A stretch of 64,000 nt of DNA from Microbacterium testaceum (GTDB taxonomy: Bacteria > Actinomycetota > Actinomycetes > Actinomycetales > Microbacteriaceae). Shown in pieces: positions 1 through 8,959 of the stretch. The notes beneath the pieces were generated by a model. It ran no database searches, was not told the origin of the DNA, and saw only the letters and a program-made list of their open reading frames with translations. A program made the translations under genes and the position numbers. The stretch's first letter is position 1. Every line of letters starts with the position of its first letter. The stretch covers positions 434,001 through 498,000 of the forward strand of contig NZ_CP121699.1 of the NCBI RefSeq assembly GCF_029761935.1, in the 5' to 3' direction.

Positions 1-2
1 CC

Positions 3-227
3 GCACCCGCCTCGGGCGGCGGCGGCAGCACGGGTGGCGCGCTCGACCTGAACACCGCGACGCGCGAGCAGCTCGACGAGCTCCCGCGCATCGGGCCGGC
101 GATGGCCGACCGCATCCTCGCGTGGCGCGAAGCGAACGGTCGTTTCACGAGCGTGGACGATCTGCTTTCGGTGCCGGGGATCGGGGAGAAGATGCTCGCG
201 GGCATCCGAGACCTGGTGCGCGTGTGA
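3..227 (+). CDS. comEA: ComEA-type DNA-binding protein, C-terminal part (5' end outside window)
   Basis: Only the last 74 codons are present. They encode the tandem helix-hairpin-helix DNA-binding domain of ComEA: LDLNTAT, then LPRIGPAMADRI and VPGIGEKM hairpins, preceded by a Gly/Ser-rich linker. ComEA is the membrane-anchored DNA receptor of the competence uptake machinery. The next gene, comEC, begins with a GTG overlapping this stop codon (GTGTGA), so the two are probably translationally coupled. The N-terminal membrane anchor lies outside the window. Confidence 0.9.
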   Translation, partial: APASGGGGSTGGALDLNTATREQLDELPRIGPAMADRILAWREANGRFTSVDDLLSVPGIGEKMLAGIRDLVRV

Positions 228-2575
228 GGGGGCGTCCCGGCGCGCGCCGCCGATCCCTCCGGGCGGTCTCGGTCGCCGTGGCGACCTGGGCGACCGCGGG
301 TGCGAGCACGATGATTCCGGATGCCACCCCGCTCGCGGTGGTCCTCGCCCTCGCTGCGTGCGCGACCACCGCGGTCGCGTGGCGGCGGTCGGCGGTGCTC
401 GCGATCGTCGCGGTCGCGCTCGCCTGCTCGGCCGCGGCGGCGGGGACCGTGGCGACGGCGGGATCGACGCGGGCGCAGATCGCCGCCCTCGAGGCCGACG
501 GAGGGCGCCACCTCGAGCTGGAGGTCACCGTCAGCGGGCGCATCGACGGCTCTCCTGACGGCGGCGCGTGGTTCGACGCCGTCGCCACGCGGGTGCGCGC
601 GGGCGCTCTCGCCGTCACGGGGAGTGTCCCCGCGCGGATCCTCGTCGATGCCGAGGGACGGTCGGCGCTGGAAGCGGCGAGCATGGGCAGCGAGGTGCGG
701 CTGAGGGGGCGGGCCGTCCCCTCCGACCCGGGGGAGCGCGCCGCCCTCGTCGTCCGGACGAGTTCCATCGAGTCGGCTTCGACCCCGGCGGGCGTGTGGG
801 CGTTCTTCGAGGGACTGCGCGACGGCCTCGTCGCGTCGACCCGCGGCCTGCCCCAGCCGGGAGCGGGTCTGGTGCCGGGGCTCGCCGTGGGTGACACGAC
901 GAGCCTCGACCCCGACACCGAGGCCGCGATGAACGCCTCGTCGCTGTCACATCTCACGGCAGTGTCGGGGGCGAACTGCGCGATCGTCGTGGGTGCGGCA
1001 TTCGCCCTGCTGGCGATGTGCGGTGCGTCCCGCGGCGGGAGGGTGGTGGGGGCGATGCTGGTGCTGGCGGCGTTCGTCGCGCTGGTGACCCCCGAGCCGA
1101 GTGTCATCCGCGCGGCCGCGATGGCGGCGGTGGCGATGCTCGCGCTCGCACTCGGTCGACCGGCGATCGGCGTGGCCGTCCTGTCCCTCGCGGTGACGGT
1201 TCTGCTGGTGGTCGACCCGTGGCTCTCCCGCTCCCTCGGCTTCGCCCTCTCGGCCGCGGCGACCGGGGCCCTCCTCCATCTCGCGCGCCCCCTGGCCGGC
1301 GGATTGGCGCGATGGATGCCGCGCGCCCTCGCCCTCGCCCTTGCGGTGCCCACGTCGGCCCAGCTCGTCTGCGGCCCGCTGATCGTCCTCATCGACCCGC
1401 ACGTACCCCTTCTCGGTGTCGCGGCCAACCTCGTCGCCGACCCCGCTGCGGCGCCCGCCACGGTCGCGGGAGCCCTCGCCTGCATCGCCCCGTTTCCCTG
1501 GCTAAGGGACGGTCTGACGGCCCTCGCCTGGGTGCCGGCCGCGTGGATCGCGGCTGTCGCGCATACGACCACGGCGGTGTCGGCCCAGAACCTGCCGTGG
1601 CCCGACGGTCTCGTCGGGGCGGCGTTGCTCGCCGGCGTCGGCGCGGCGGTCAGCATCGCCGTCGTCAGACCGCGCCGGTTGCCCCGGATCACCGCGATCT
1701 CATCCGCAGCCGTCGCCGTGGTCGTCGGCCTCGTCCTGGGGCAGACGGCGGTCCGCACCGTCGCAGGGCCCCTCACCGTGCCCGCGGCGTGGCAGGTGGC
1801 CATGTGCGATGTCGGTCAGGGCGACGCGACGCTCTGGCGGTCCGGAGACGCCGTGGCGCTGGTCGACACGGGACCCGAACCCGAGGCACTGACCCGATGC
1901 CTGAAGACGTTCGGGGTGGACCATCTCGCCCTCGTCGTCCTGACGCACTTCGACCTCGACCACGTCGGCGGGTCCGCGGCGGTGATGGGGCGGGTCGATC
2001 TCGTGGTGCACGGGCCGCCCGACGAGGCGGCCGACCGACGACTCCTGGACCGGTTCTCGGACGCCGGAGCGCACCTGCAGGAGGCGACGACCGGCATGAC
2101 GGGCACACTCGGCGGCACGCGGTGGCAGGCTCTCGGTCCCGCCCCGAACACCGAGGCCGGAAACGACGCCTCCGTCGCCCTCGACGTCGCCGGCGCGAAC
2201 TTTCCTCGCACGGTGCTGCTCGGCGACCTCGGCGAGCAGGCGCAGTCCGCCCTCCGACGGCGGATCGATGTCCCGCGTGTGCAGGTCGTGAAGGTCTCCC
2301 ACCACGGCAGTGCCGACCAGGATGCCGCGTTGTACCGGGCGCTGCACCCGGCGGTCGGGCTCATCGGGGTCGGTGCCGACAACGACTACGGGCATCCGAC
2401 CGCGACGCTCCTCGACATCCTGGCGGCGCTGGGAAGCACTGCGGCGCGCACCGATCGGGACGGTGCGCTGGCGGTCTGGCTCGACGAAGGGGGGCGACTC
2501 ACCCTGTGGCGCGAGCGCGCGGGGACGGGGGAAGGGGCTCGCGACCCGACCGGCGATGTCGGAGCCGGTCGGTAG
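224..2575 (+). CDS. comEC: ComEC/Rec2 family DNA-uptake channel protein
   Basis: 783 aa. The N-terminal half has many hydrophobic segments with the competence-domain stretch LTAVSGANCAIVVGAAF. The C-terminal third is a metallo-beta-lactamase domain with THFDLDHVGG near residue 575 and VSHHGSADQD further on. In competent bacteria ComEC forms the channel that admits single-stranded DNA across the membrane; the MBL domain is thought to degrade the other strand. The GTG at 224 is chosen because it overlaps the comEA stop; an ATG upstream at 122 would run through comEA in another frame. The comEA-comEC-holA order is common in actinobacteria. Natural competence itself is not shown. Confidence 0.9.
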   Translation: MRGRPGARRRSLRAVSVAVATWATAGASTMIPDATPLAVVLALAACATTAVAWRRSAVLAIVAVALACSAAAAGTVATAGSTRAQIAALEADGGRHLELEVTVSGRIDGSPDGGAWFDAVATRVRAGALAVTGSVPARILVDAEGRSALEAASMGSEVRLRGRAVPSDPGERAALVVRTSSIESASTPAGVWAFFEGLRDGLVASTRGLPQPGAGLVPGLAVGDTTSLDPDTEAAMNASSLSHLTAVSGANCAIVVGAAFALLAMCGASRGGRVVGAMLVLAAFVALVTPEPSVIRAAAMAAVAMLALALGRPAIGVAVLSLAVTVLLVVDPWLSRSLGFALSAAATGALLHLARPLAGGLARWMPRALALALAVPTSAQLVCGPLIVLIDPHVPLLGVAANLVADPAAAPATVAGALACIAPFPWLRDGLTALAWVPAAWIAAVAHTTTAVSAQNLPWPDGLVGAALLAGVGAAVSIAVVRPRRLPRITAISSAAVAVVVGLVLGQTAVRTVAGPLTVPAAWQVAMCDVGQGDATLWRSGDAVALVDTGPEPEALTRCLKTFGVDHLALVVLTHFDLDHVGGSAAVMGRVDLVVHGPPDEAADRRLLDRFSDAGAHLQEATTGMTGTLGGTRWQALGPAPNTEAGNDASVALDVAGANFPRTVLLGDLGEQAQSALRRRIDVPRVQVVKVSHHGSADQDAALYRALHPAVGLIGVGADNDYGHPTATLLDILAALGSTAARTDRDGALAVWLDEGGRLTLWRERAGTGEGARDPTGDVGAGR

Positions 2576-2584
2576 GCTGGGGGA

Positions 2585-3622
2585 GTGACTCCGGCTCCCC
2601 GACGCTCCGCCCCCGCCAAGGCGAAGTCGGCCATTCCGCAGGTGTCGTGGCGTTCCCCTCAGCCCGCGCCGATCGTTCTGGTCTCGGGCCCCGAAGAGGT
2701 CTGCGCCGAGCGCGCGATCGCAGGCATCCGATCGATGCTCAAGAGCGAGGACCCGAGCCTCGAGGTCACCGACATCCGTGCCGACGACTACGCCGCCGGC
2801 ACCTTGCTCAGCGTCACGTCGCCATCGTTGTTCGGCGAGCCCCGACTCGTCCGCGTCAGCGGCGTCGAGAAATGCAGCGATACCTTCCTCACCGAGGCGG
2901 TGTCGTACCTCGCCCACCCGCAGGACGGCGCGACGGTCGTCCTGCGCCACACCGGAGCGAGCGTTCGCGGCAAGAAGCTGCTCGACGGCATCCGCGCGGG
3001 TCAGGGCAGCGGCATCGAAATCGCCTGCCCCGCGGTCAAACGCGACTCCGACCGATTTGATTTCGCGGTCGGCGAGTTCAAGGCCGCGCAGAAGCGCATC
3101 GCCCCCGTCGCCCTCAGGTCGCTGGTCTCGGCCTTCGCCGACGACCTCACCGAGCTGGCCGCGGCATGCCAGCAGCTCATCTCCGACGTCCCCGGCGACA
3201 TCGACGAGCGGATCGTCGAGCGCTACTACGGGGGCCGCGTCGAGACCTCGGCCTTCACCGTGGCCGACACCGCCATCGCCGGGCAGTACGGCCCCGCCCT
3301 GCTCGCGTTGCGGCACGCGCTGGCATCCGGGGCCGATCCCGTGCCTCTCGTCGCCGCGGTCGCCATGAAGCTCCGCACCATGGCGCGCGTGGCGGGCACC
3401 CGCGAGTCGTCGTCGATGCTCGCTCAGCGCCTGGGCATGAAGGACTGGCAGGTCGACCGCGCCCGCCGCGACCTCGTCGGCTGGACCGGCAACACGCTCG
3501 GCATGGCGATCCATGCCACCGCGCGCGCCGACGCCGAGGTGAAGGGCGCATCGCGAGACCCCGTCTTCGCTCTCGAGCGCATGATCACGATCATCGCGAC
3601 TCGGGCACCCTACGGTGGCTAG
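2585..3622 (+). CDS. holA: DNA polymerase III subunit delta
   Basis: 345 aa, the usual length for HolA. The protein opens with a short basic tail, then IVLVSGPEEVCAERAI, the degenerate nucleotide-binding region of the clamp-loader delta subunit, and ends with the helical collar domain. Delta opens the sliding clamp during clamp loading. The start is GTG. A TAGGCT -10 box at 2573-2578, overlapping the comEC stop, lies 6 nt before it, suggesting a leaderless transcript independent of comEC. This downstream position after comEA-comEC is conserved. Confidence 0.9.
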   Translation: MTPAPRRSAPAKAKSAIPQVSWRSPQPAPIVLVSGPEEVCAERAIAGIRSMLKSEDPSLEVTDIRADDYAAGTLLSVTSPSLFGEPRLVRVSGVEKCSDTFLTEAVSYLAHPQDGATVVLRHTGASVRGKKLLDGIRAGQGSGIEIACPAVKRDSDRFDFAVGEFKAAQKRIAPVALRSLVSAFADDLTELAAACQQLISDVPGDIDERIVERYYGGRVETSAFTVADTAIAGQYGPALLALRHALASGADPVPLVAAVAMKLRTMARVAGTRESSSMLAQRLGMKDWQVDRARRDLVGWTGNTLGMAIHATARADAEVKGASRDPVFALERMITIIATRAPYGG

Positions 3623-3628
3623 CCGGTG

Positions 3629-3664
3629 GCTCGCCGTCGCGTCCGACACGACGCGACGGCGAGC
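3629..3664. terminator. Bidirectional intrinsic-type terminator hairpin
   Basis: A perfect 15-bp inverted repeat (3629-3643 with 3650-3664, arms GCTCGCCGTCGCGTC and its complement, 6-nt loop) lies exactly between the convergent ends of holA and the hydrolase gene. There is no T-run, as is usual in high-GC actinobacteria. Confidence 0.75.
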
Positions 3665-3670
3665 TCGGAC

Positions 3671-4447
3671 TCAGGCCGTGAACCCCACTCGCGCATCAAG
3701 AATCTCGAACAGGCGCTGACGCCACGGAATCGACGACCAGCCGTGGTCCGCTCCGTCCACGACGGTGAGTGACGCCCCGGGAAGCAGTTCTGCGTAGCGA
3801 GCGCCGTACTGTACCGGCACGATCACGTCCTGCGTTCCATGCACGATGTCCGCGGGGCCGGTGAAGCTCGAGACGGGTCCGTACACGTCGAGCCCCGCGG
3901 CCACCTCGTCGACGAACGCCATACCGAGCGGCATCCCCCCGAAATCGAACCAGCCCTGCGCACGGGCCGGCGCGAGGGGCCGACCCTGGATGGCGTCATG
4001 CACCGTGATGTCGTCGACGACGACGCCCGCGGGCGACCACAGCGTCAGCGTGCGCACAAGCTCGGGCACGCGAGCCGCGGCGAGAGCGGACTCCACGGCG
4101 CCGAGACTGTGCGCCACGACATGGATGGGCCTGTCGACGGCGAAGGCACGGATCATGCCCACCACCTGCTCGACCTCGTCACCGATCGTGATGTCGGCGA
4201 ATTCGCCGTCGCTCATCCCCTGGCCGAGCCGGCTGTAGCTGCGAACAACGGCACCACGATCGGCGAGGTGACGCGCCGTCTGCACGAACAGCTGGTGTCC
4301 GCCCGTCGCGTCGGCGCTGAAGCCGTGGACCAGGAGCACCCGCGGCGCGTCGGCCGAGGCGCCGGCGACGGGCTCCCCCTGCCAGCCGCGCAGGGTGCGA
4401 CCGCCGTGAGAGAGGGTCAGGGGGGTGTGTCGCGGGTCGGCGGCCAT
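3671..4447 (-). CDS. Alpha/beta hydrolase
   Basis: 258 aa. It contains the oxyanion region LLVHGFSADA, the nucleophile elbow VVAHSLGAVES (Ser), a strand-7 acid region HGTQDVIVPVQY and a late His in DGADHGW. It is therefore a complete catalytic triad serine hydrolase or lipase-like enzyme with unknown substrate. The ATG overlaps the stop codon of padC (TGATG), so the gene is probably translated from the padC message. An esterase releasing phenolic acids for PadC is an attractive guess from context, but nothing in the sequence proves it. Confidence 0.8.
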   Translation of the reverse strand: MAADPRHTPLTLSHGGRTLRGWQGEPVAGASADAPRVLLVHGFSADATGGHQLFVQTARHLADRGAVVRSYSRLGQGMSDGEFADITIGDEVEQVVGMIRAFAVDRPIHVVAHSLGAVESALAAARVPELVRTLTLWSPAGVVVDDITVHDAIQGRPLAPARAQGWFDFGGMPLGMAFVDEVAAGLDVYGPVSSFTGPADIVHGTQDVIVPVQYGARYAELLPGASLTVVDGADHGWSSIPWRQRLFEILDARVGFTA

Positions 4448-4974
4448 CAGTTCGACCGCTCCGACCAGCCGGCGGGCAGGTCGCCGGGGGCGGTGTCGAC
4501 GACGGACTCGTCGTTCTCGCCGACGCGCTCGAACAGCGTGATGTGGGCGAACTCCGGAACGACGTAGATCGGGTAGGTGGGTCCCTCGTCGCGGTAACGC
4601 TGCATCTCGTCGAGGTGGTCGTTTTGGAACAGCACGGTCTTGTGCCCATCGATTTCGATCCACCGAGGGAAGAAGATGGTGCCGTGTAGCACGCGCGCGG
4701 CGGGGAGCACGTTCACCACGACGCTCGTGCCCGTCGGCTCGTTCCACGAGACCTTATAGACGTCCGGCGCGAGAGCGACGAGGTCTACCGTCTGATCCTT
4801 CACCCAACGGCCGCCGACGTGTCCGCTGTGGATGCGGTAGTCGATCGTCGTGGCGTTCTTGACGTACATCTCGTACCGCCAGCCGTTGGCATAGGTGTAG
4901 ATGAAGCGGTGGCCGACGATGCCGGACAGATCCTGGGGCGGTTCGGGGTGGGCAACGGTGGTGGTGACGTTCAT
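4447..4974 (-). CDS. padC: Phenolic acid decarboxylase
   Basis: 175 aa, typical of PadC. Recognisable stretches are [38 protein letters not shown] and [20 protein letters not shown], which carry the active-site Tyr, Arg and Glu residues of the lipocalin-like fold. PadC decarboxylates p-coumaric, ferulic and caffeic acids to vinyl phenols, a detoxification step. The gene diverges from a MarR-type regulator across a 60-bp spacer with two palindromes, so substrate-inducible derepression is likely. Start ATG at 4974. Confidence 0.93.
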   Translation of the reverse strand: MNVTTTVAHPEPPQDLSGIVGHRFIYTYANGWRYEMYVKNATTIDYRIHSGHVGGRWVKDQTVDLVALAPDVYKVSWNEPTGTSVVVNVLPAARVLHGTIFFPRWIEIDGHKTVLFQNDHLDEMQRYRDEGPTYPIYVVPEFAHITLFERVGENDESVVDTAPGDLPAGWSERSN

Positions 4975-4980
4975 GAAATG

Positions 4981-5013
4981 AGTTTGTGACCAAACTAGTT
5001 CGGTGTCAAACAC
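4981..5013. promoter_or_regulatory. Candidate MarR operators between padC and marR-type gene
   Basis: Two inverted repeats are visible: AGTTTGTGACCAAACT at 4981-4996 (6-bp arms, 4-nt spacer) and GTGTCAAACAC at 5003-5013 (4-bp arms). They are AT-richer than their surroundings and sit 6-40 nt from both start codons, where binding would block both promoters. Confidence 0.6.
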
Positions 5014-5034
5014 ATATTTCACTAGAATTCGACG

Positions 5035-5484
5035 ATGGACGATGGCATCCTCCACACCGCCGGCCTCCTGGCGCATCAGCTCGGTCCGCTCCGCCGCGCC
5101 GTCCTCCGGGCTTCCCGATCGGCAGCCGACCTGCCGGACATTCCGGACGCGCAGATCGAGGTCATGCGTTCGCTCGCGACGACAGGGGAGAGCGCACCGT
5201 CCGACCTCGCCGACACGCTCGGTCTCGCCCGGTCGACCATCAGCAACCTGATCTCGCACATGGAGAAAGCGGATCTCATCGAACGGCACCTCGTCGCCGG
5301 CGACGGACGACGTACACGCGTCGGACTCACGCCACTTGCCGAGACGCGCCTGCGCGCCTTCGATGATTCGGCCGCACACATCCTCAGCGTGGCTCTGCGC
5401 GACCTATCCGCGAACGACGTCGCCGCGATCGCCGCCGCGCTGCCTGCCCTCGACCGACTGCAGCACAGCATCGTCGACGGCTGA
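5035..5484 (+). CDS. MarR family transcriptional regulator (probable padC repressor)
   Basis: 149 aa winged-helix protein. The recognition helix region [20 protein letters not shown] and the wing [16 protein letters not shown] match MarR proteins; N- and C-terminal helices form the dimer interface. It is transcribed divergently from padC with 60 bp between start codons. MarR- or PadR-type regulators commonly control phenolic-acid decarboxylases by releasing DNA when phenolic acids bind. The regulatory target is inferred from gene order and from the palindromes in the spacer. Confidence 0.85.
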   Translation: MDDGILHTAGLLAHQLGPLRRAVLRASRSAADLPDIPDAQIEVMRSLATTGESAPSDLADTLGLARSTISNLISHMEKADLIERHLVAGDGRRTRVGLTPLAETRLRAFDDSAAHILSVALRDLSANDVAAIAAALPALDRLQHSIVDG

Positions 5485-5535
5485 TCGCCCGGCCAGGGCG
5501 GCACGCGGTCGCATGGCGTCATGACGAGAACGCAA

Positions 5536-5566
5536 AGGCCCGCCCCGTGGAACACGGGACGGGCCT
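5536..5566 (-). terminator. Terminator of rpsT
   Basis: Hairpin with arms AGGCCCG (5536-5542) and CGGGCCT (5560-5566), extended by CCCGTG/CACGGG with one mismatch and a GAA loop. It lies 15 nt beyond the rpsT stop codon. Confidence 0.7.
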
Positions 5567-5581
5567 GGAACGATATGCGGC

Positions 5582-5842
5582 TCAGAGAGCGGCGACCGAC
5601 TTCGCGATGGCCGACTTGCGGTTCGCGGCCTGGTTCTGGTGGATGACACCCTTGCTCACGGCCTTGTCGAGCTTCTTGGTCGCGGTGGCGAGCGCCTTGA
5701 GGGCCGCTTCCTTGTCACCGGCCACGACGGCCTCCTTGGTGCGACGCACGTGCGTGCGGAGCTCGCTCTTGACGGCCTTGTTGCGCTCGCGCGCCTTCTC
5801 GTTTGTCTTGTTGCGCTTGATCTGCGACTTGATGTTCGCCAC
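5582..5842 (-). CDS. rpsT: 30S ribosomal protein S20
   Basis: 86 aa, start GTG ([18 protein letters not shown]). The Lys/Arg-rich helical protein ends in [14 protein letters not shown]20 binds 16S rRNA helices early in 30S assembly. The start is fixed by the conserved ANIKSQ N-terminus; the same reading frame continues upstream into unrelated sequence. It is followed by a strong hairpin and stands next to lepA, a common arrangement. Confidence 0.95.
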   Translation of the reverse strand: MANIKSQIKRNKTNEKARERNKAVKSELRTHVRRTKEAVVAGDKEAALKALATATKKLDKAVSKGVIHQNQAANRKSAIAKSVAAL

Positions 5843-5960
5843 GTCGACGGTCTTTCGTTTGAGTGAGTATGGGATGTGCCGGGCGAGCGGTAGAGGGGCG
5901 CTGCACCGGCGATCGTGGAGGTCGGGAAGAACCCCACACGCAAGCCAAGGACCGAGTCTA

Positions 5961-6358
5961 TCAGGTCGATGCCTCGATCGTGGTGAGCGCCACCTCCAGC
6001 AGTGCGTTGAAAACACGCGGACGCATCGCCCGATGCCGTGGGGAAGCGACGTGCACGACGCCGCGACGAAACCGGCGACCGGGGGACGAGGCTCGGCACC
6101 GACGTACTCGATGGACAACAGCCCGCCCATGGAGTGGCCCACCAGCAGCACGGGACCGCGGGTCGCGGCATCCTGTACCGCTGCATCGATCGTCGCGAAC
6201 GCTCCGTCGAGCGTGAACGCCTCGTCGCGGCGCGTTCCGTGGCCCGGCAGGTCGACCGCGGTGACCGGAGTGCCACGCCGTCGCAGATGCGCGACCTGCG
6301 CCCGCCACATGGTGGCGGACGTGCGGATGCCGTGCACGAGCACGACCTGGACCGCCAT
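5961..6358 (-). pseudogene. Alpha/beta hydrolase with internal deletion and frameshift
   Basis: The first ~110 codons from ATG 6358 read as a normal hydrolase N-half: [30 protein letters not shown], then the nucleophile elbow [12 protein letters not shown]. Near 6020-6040 the sense frame changes, and a typical hydrolase C-terminal helix ([19 protein letters not shown]) follows in another frame, ending at 5961. The roughly 100 residues that normally carry the cap and the acid/His residues are missing. If translated in the first frame, the product would run on into rpsT. It is most simply an inactivated gene caused by an internal deletion. Confidence 0.7.
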
Positions 6359-6444
6359 GGCATCCACTGTAAAAGCTCCGGATGCCGTGGTGCCGAGCCT
6401 CCGGGGACGGCGATGTCGGCGCACCACCGTAGAATCGACGGAAC

Positions 6445-8289
6445 ATGTCACCGCGCGCCCTGAAGCCCCTCGAGCCGTCTGCCACTCCGCCGGAGCAGAT
6501 CCGCAACTTCTGCATCATCGCTCACATCGACCACGGCAAGTCGACGTTGGCCGACCGCATGCTGCAGATCACCGGCGTCGTCAGCGACCGCGATATGCGG
6601 GCACAGTACCTCGACCGCATGGACATCGAGCGCGAGCGCGGCATCACGATCAAGTCGCAGGCGGTGCGGATGCCGTGGGCCACCAGTGACGGCACGTTCG
6701 CCCTGAACATGATCGACACGCCCGGTCACGTCGACTTCACGTACGAGGTCAGCCGATCGCTGGCGGCGTGCGAGGGAGCGATCCTGCTCGTCGACGCGGC
6801 TCAGGGCATCGAGGCGCAGACCCTCGCCAACCTCTACCTCGCGCTCGAGAACGATCTGACGATCATCCCGGTGCTGAACAAGATCGACCTTCCCGCCGCC
6901 GACCCCGACAAGTACGCAGCCGAGCTCGCCGGTCTCATCGGCGGCGACCCCGCCGACGTGCTGCGCGTCAGCGGCAAGACCGGCATGGGCGTCGAAGAGC
7001 TGCTCGACCTGATCGTCGCGAAGATTCCCGCCCCCGTCGGCACGGCCGATGCCCCGGCCCGCGCGATGATCTTCGACTCGGTCTACGACGCCTACCGCGG
7101 TGTCGTCACCTACGTCCGCATGATCGACGGTGCCCTGCAGCCGCGCGAGCGCCTGCAGATGATGTCGACCGGCGCGACGCACGAGGCCCTCGAGATCGGC
7201 GTCTCGAGCCCCGAGCCCGTCCCCACCAAGGGTCTCGGCGTGGGCGAGGTCGGCTACCTCATCACGGGCGTGAAAGACGTGCGCCAGTCGAAGGTCGGCG
7301 ACACGATCACCACGCACCGCAAGCCCGCGACCGACGCGCTGCCGGGCTACACCGACCCGAAGCCCATGGTCTTCTCGGGCATCTACCCGATCGACGGCAG
7401 CGACTACGCCGAGCTGCGCGAGGCACTCGACAAGCTCAAGCTCTCCGACGCGTCGCTGCAGTACGAACCCGAGACCTCGGTCGCCCTCGGCTTCGGCTTC
7501 CGCTGCGGCTTCCTCGGCCTTCTGCACCTCGAGATCATCACCGAGCGCCTCTCGCGCGAGTTCGGTCTCGACCTCATCACCACCGCTCCGTCTGTGACGT
7601 ACGAGGTCACGACCGACACCGGCGAGACGGTGTCCGTCACCAACCCGAGCGAGTACCCCGACGGCCGCGTCGCCTCGGTGTCGGAGCCGATCGTCAAGGT
7701 CGGCATCCTGCTGCCCAAGGACTACGTCGGCACGGTCATGGAGCTCTGCCAGACGCGCCGCGGCACGCTGCTCGGTATGGAGTACCTCAGCGAAGACCGC
7801 GTCGAGCTGCGCTACCACATGCCCCTCGGCGAGATCGTGTTCGACTTCTTCGACCACCTCAAGAGCCGCACGCAGGGCTACGCGAGCCTCGACTACGAAC
7901 CCGCAGGTCAGCAGACCGCCGATCTGGTCAAGGTCGACATCCTGCTGCAGGGCGACAAGGTCGACGCGTTCAGCTCGATCGTGCACCGCGAGAAGGCCTA
8001 CGCCTACGGCACGCTCATGGCCGAGCGCCTGCGCAAGCTCATCCCGCGCCAGCAGTTCGAGGTTCCCATCCAGGCCGCGATCGGTGCGCGCATCATCGCG
8101 CGCGAGACGATCCGCGCCATCCGCAAGGACGTCCTCGCCAAGTGCTACGGCGGTGACATCACCCGAAAGCGCAAGCTCCTCGAAAAGCAGAAAGAGGGCA
8201 AGAAGCGCATGAAGATGGTGGGCCGCGTCGAGGTTCCGCAGGAGGCGTTCATCGCCGCCCTGTCGGGAGACGTCGAGACCAAGAAGTAA
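6445..8289 (+). CDS. lepA: Elongation factor 4 (LepA, ribosomal back-translocase GTPase)
   Basis: 614 aa, full length. The G1 motif is [15 protein letters not shown]3 is DTPGHVDF, and NKID is present. Domain C ends with the LepA-specific C-terminal domain ([23 protein letters not shown]). LepA binds the ribosome and acts on stalled or mis-translocated complexes and in 30S biogenesis. A TAGAAT -10 box at 6430-6435 lies 9 nt before the ATG, so the mRNA probably has almost no leader. A DUF1990 gene and hemW follow closely. Confidence 0.97.
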   Translation: MSPRALKPLEPSATPPEQIRNFCIIAHIDHGKSTLADRMLQITGVVSDRDMRAQYLDRMDIERERGITIKSQAVRMPWATSDGTFALNMIDTPGHVDFTYEVSRSLAACEGAILLVDAAQGIEAQTLANLYLALENDLTIIPVLNKIDLPAADPDKYAAELAGLIGGDPADVLRVSGKTGMGVEELLDLIVAKIPAPVGTADAPARAMIFDSVYDAYRGVVTYVRMIDGALQPRERLQMMSTGATHEALEIGVSSPEPVPTKGLGVGEVGYLITGVKDVRQSKVGDTITTHRKPATDALPGYTDPKPMVFSGIYPIDGSDYAELREALDKLKLSDASLQYEPETSVALGFGFRCGFLGLLHLEIITERLSREFGLDLITTAPSVTYEVTTDTGETVSVTNPSEYPDGRVASVSEPIVKVGILLPKDYVGTVMELCQTRRGTLLGMEYLSEDRVELRYHMPLGEIVFDFFDHLKSRTQGYASLDYEPAGQQTADLVKVDILLQGDKVDAFSSIVHREKAYAYGTLMAERLRKLIPRQQFEVPIQAAIGARIIARETIRAIRKDVLAKCYGGDITRKRKLLEKQKEGKKRMKMVGRVEVPQEAFIAALSGDVETKK

Positions 8290-8314
8290 GGCACCACACC
8301 GAGAGGGGTGAACC

Positions 8315-8959
8315 ATGCGCAGGCAGAACTTCACCGATGACACGGTCGACTACGCGGCTGTCGGCGCCACCCAGGCGCACGATCTCATGCAGTATCCGCC
8401 GGAGCACTCGATCCCCGCCGAGGATTCGTGGCGCATCGGCAGCGGTGAGGAGCGCTTCGCGGCCGCGGGCGAACTGCTGCTGTCGTGGGCGCCGCTGCGC
8501 ACCAGCGAGTTGAGCATCACGGACGTGCGGCCCGCCGCCAACGCGGGGTACTCCGGCGTCGGCTTCGACGCCGACGGCGCCCCGGTGGCCCCGTCGAGCC
8601 TGCAGGCCGAGCAGCGTTTCGCCGCCGACGGAACGCCGTTCGTGAGCCCCGGCACCGGCGTGCGGTTGCACGGCAAGGTCGACGGCCACCGCGCCGACGC
8701 CGAGCTGCGCGTGATCTCGGTCTTCGAGGAGCCCCGCCGCGTGGGCTTCATCCTCGGCACCGTCGGCCACTCGATCGTCAGCGGCGAAGAGCTGTTCGCC
8801 GTGGAGTGGCGCGACAACGACGAGGTGTGGTTCGTCGTGCGCGCCTTCGATCGGCCGACGGCTCCGTCGTACCGCCTGTTCTCGAGCCGCGTGCGCCGTC
8901 GACGCAAGGCGCTGTTCGCCCGCTACCTGCGCGCGATCTCGCCGCTGTACTCGTCCTGA
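8315..8959 (+). CDS. DUF1990 family protein
   Basis: 214 aa soluble protein matching the DUF1990 family: YAAVGATQAHDLMQYPPEH near the start, GVRLHGKVDGHRADAELRV in the middle, and the conserved end LGTVGHSIVSGEELFAVEW. The biochemical role is unknown; the fold is related to START/SRPBCC-like helix-grip proteins. It is preceded by a GAGAGG ribosome site and its TGA overlaps the ATG of hemW by one base, so it is co-translated with hemW. Confidence 0.85.
   Translation: MRRQNFTDDTVDYAAVGATQAHDLMQYPPEHSIPAEDSWRIGSGEERFAAAGELLLSWAPLRTSELSITDVRPAANAGYSGVGFDADGAPVAPSSLQAEQRFAADGTPFVSPGTGVRLHGKVDGHRADAELRVISVFEEPRRVGFILGTVGHSIVSGEELFAVEWRDNDEVWFVVRAFDRPTAPSYRLFSSRVRRRRKALFARYLRAISPLYSS

Noticed and set aside
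122..223. Upstream in-frame extension of comEC from an ATG at 122
   Set aside because: It would overlap the ComEA helix-hairpin-helix coding region in another frame; the GTG at 224 overlapping the comEA stop is more plausible.
145..1803. Long minus-strand open frame opposite comEC, and many similar ones elsewhere
   Set aside because: Arg/Ala/Pro-rich translations caused by high GC; no domains, no ribosome sites, and they oppose well-supported genes.
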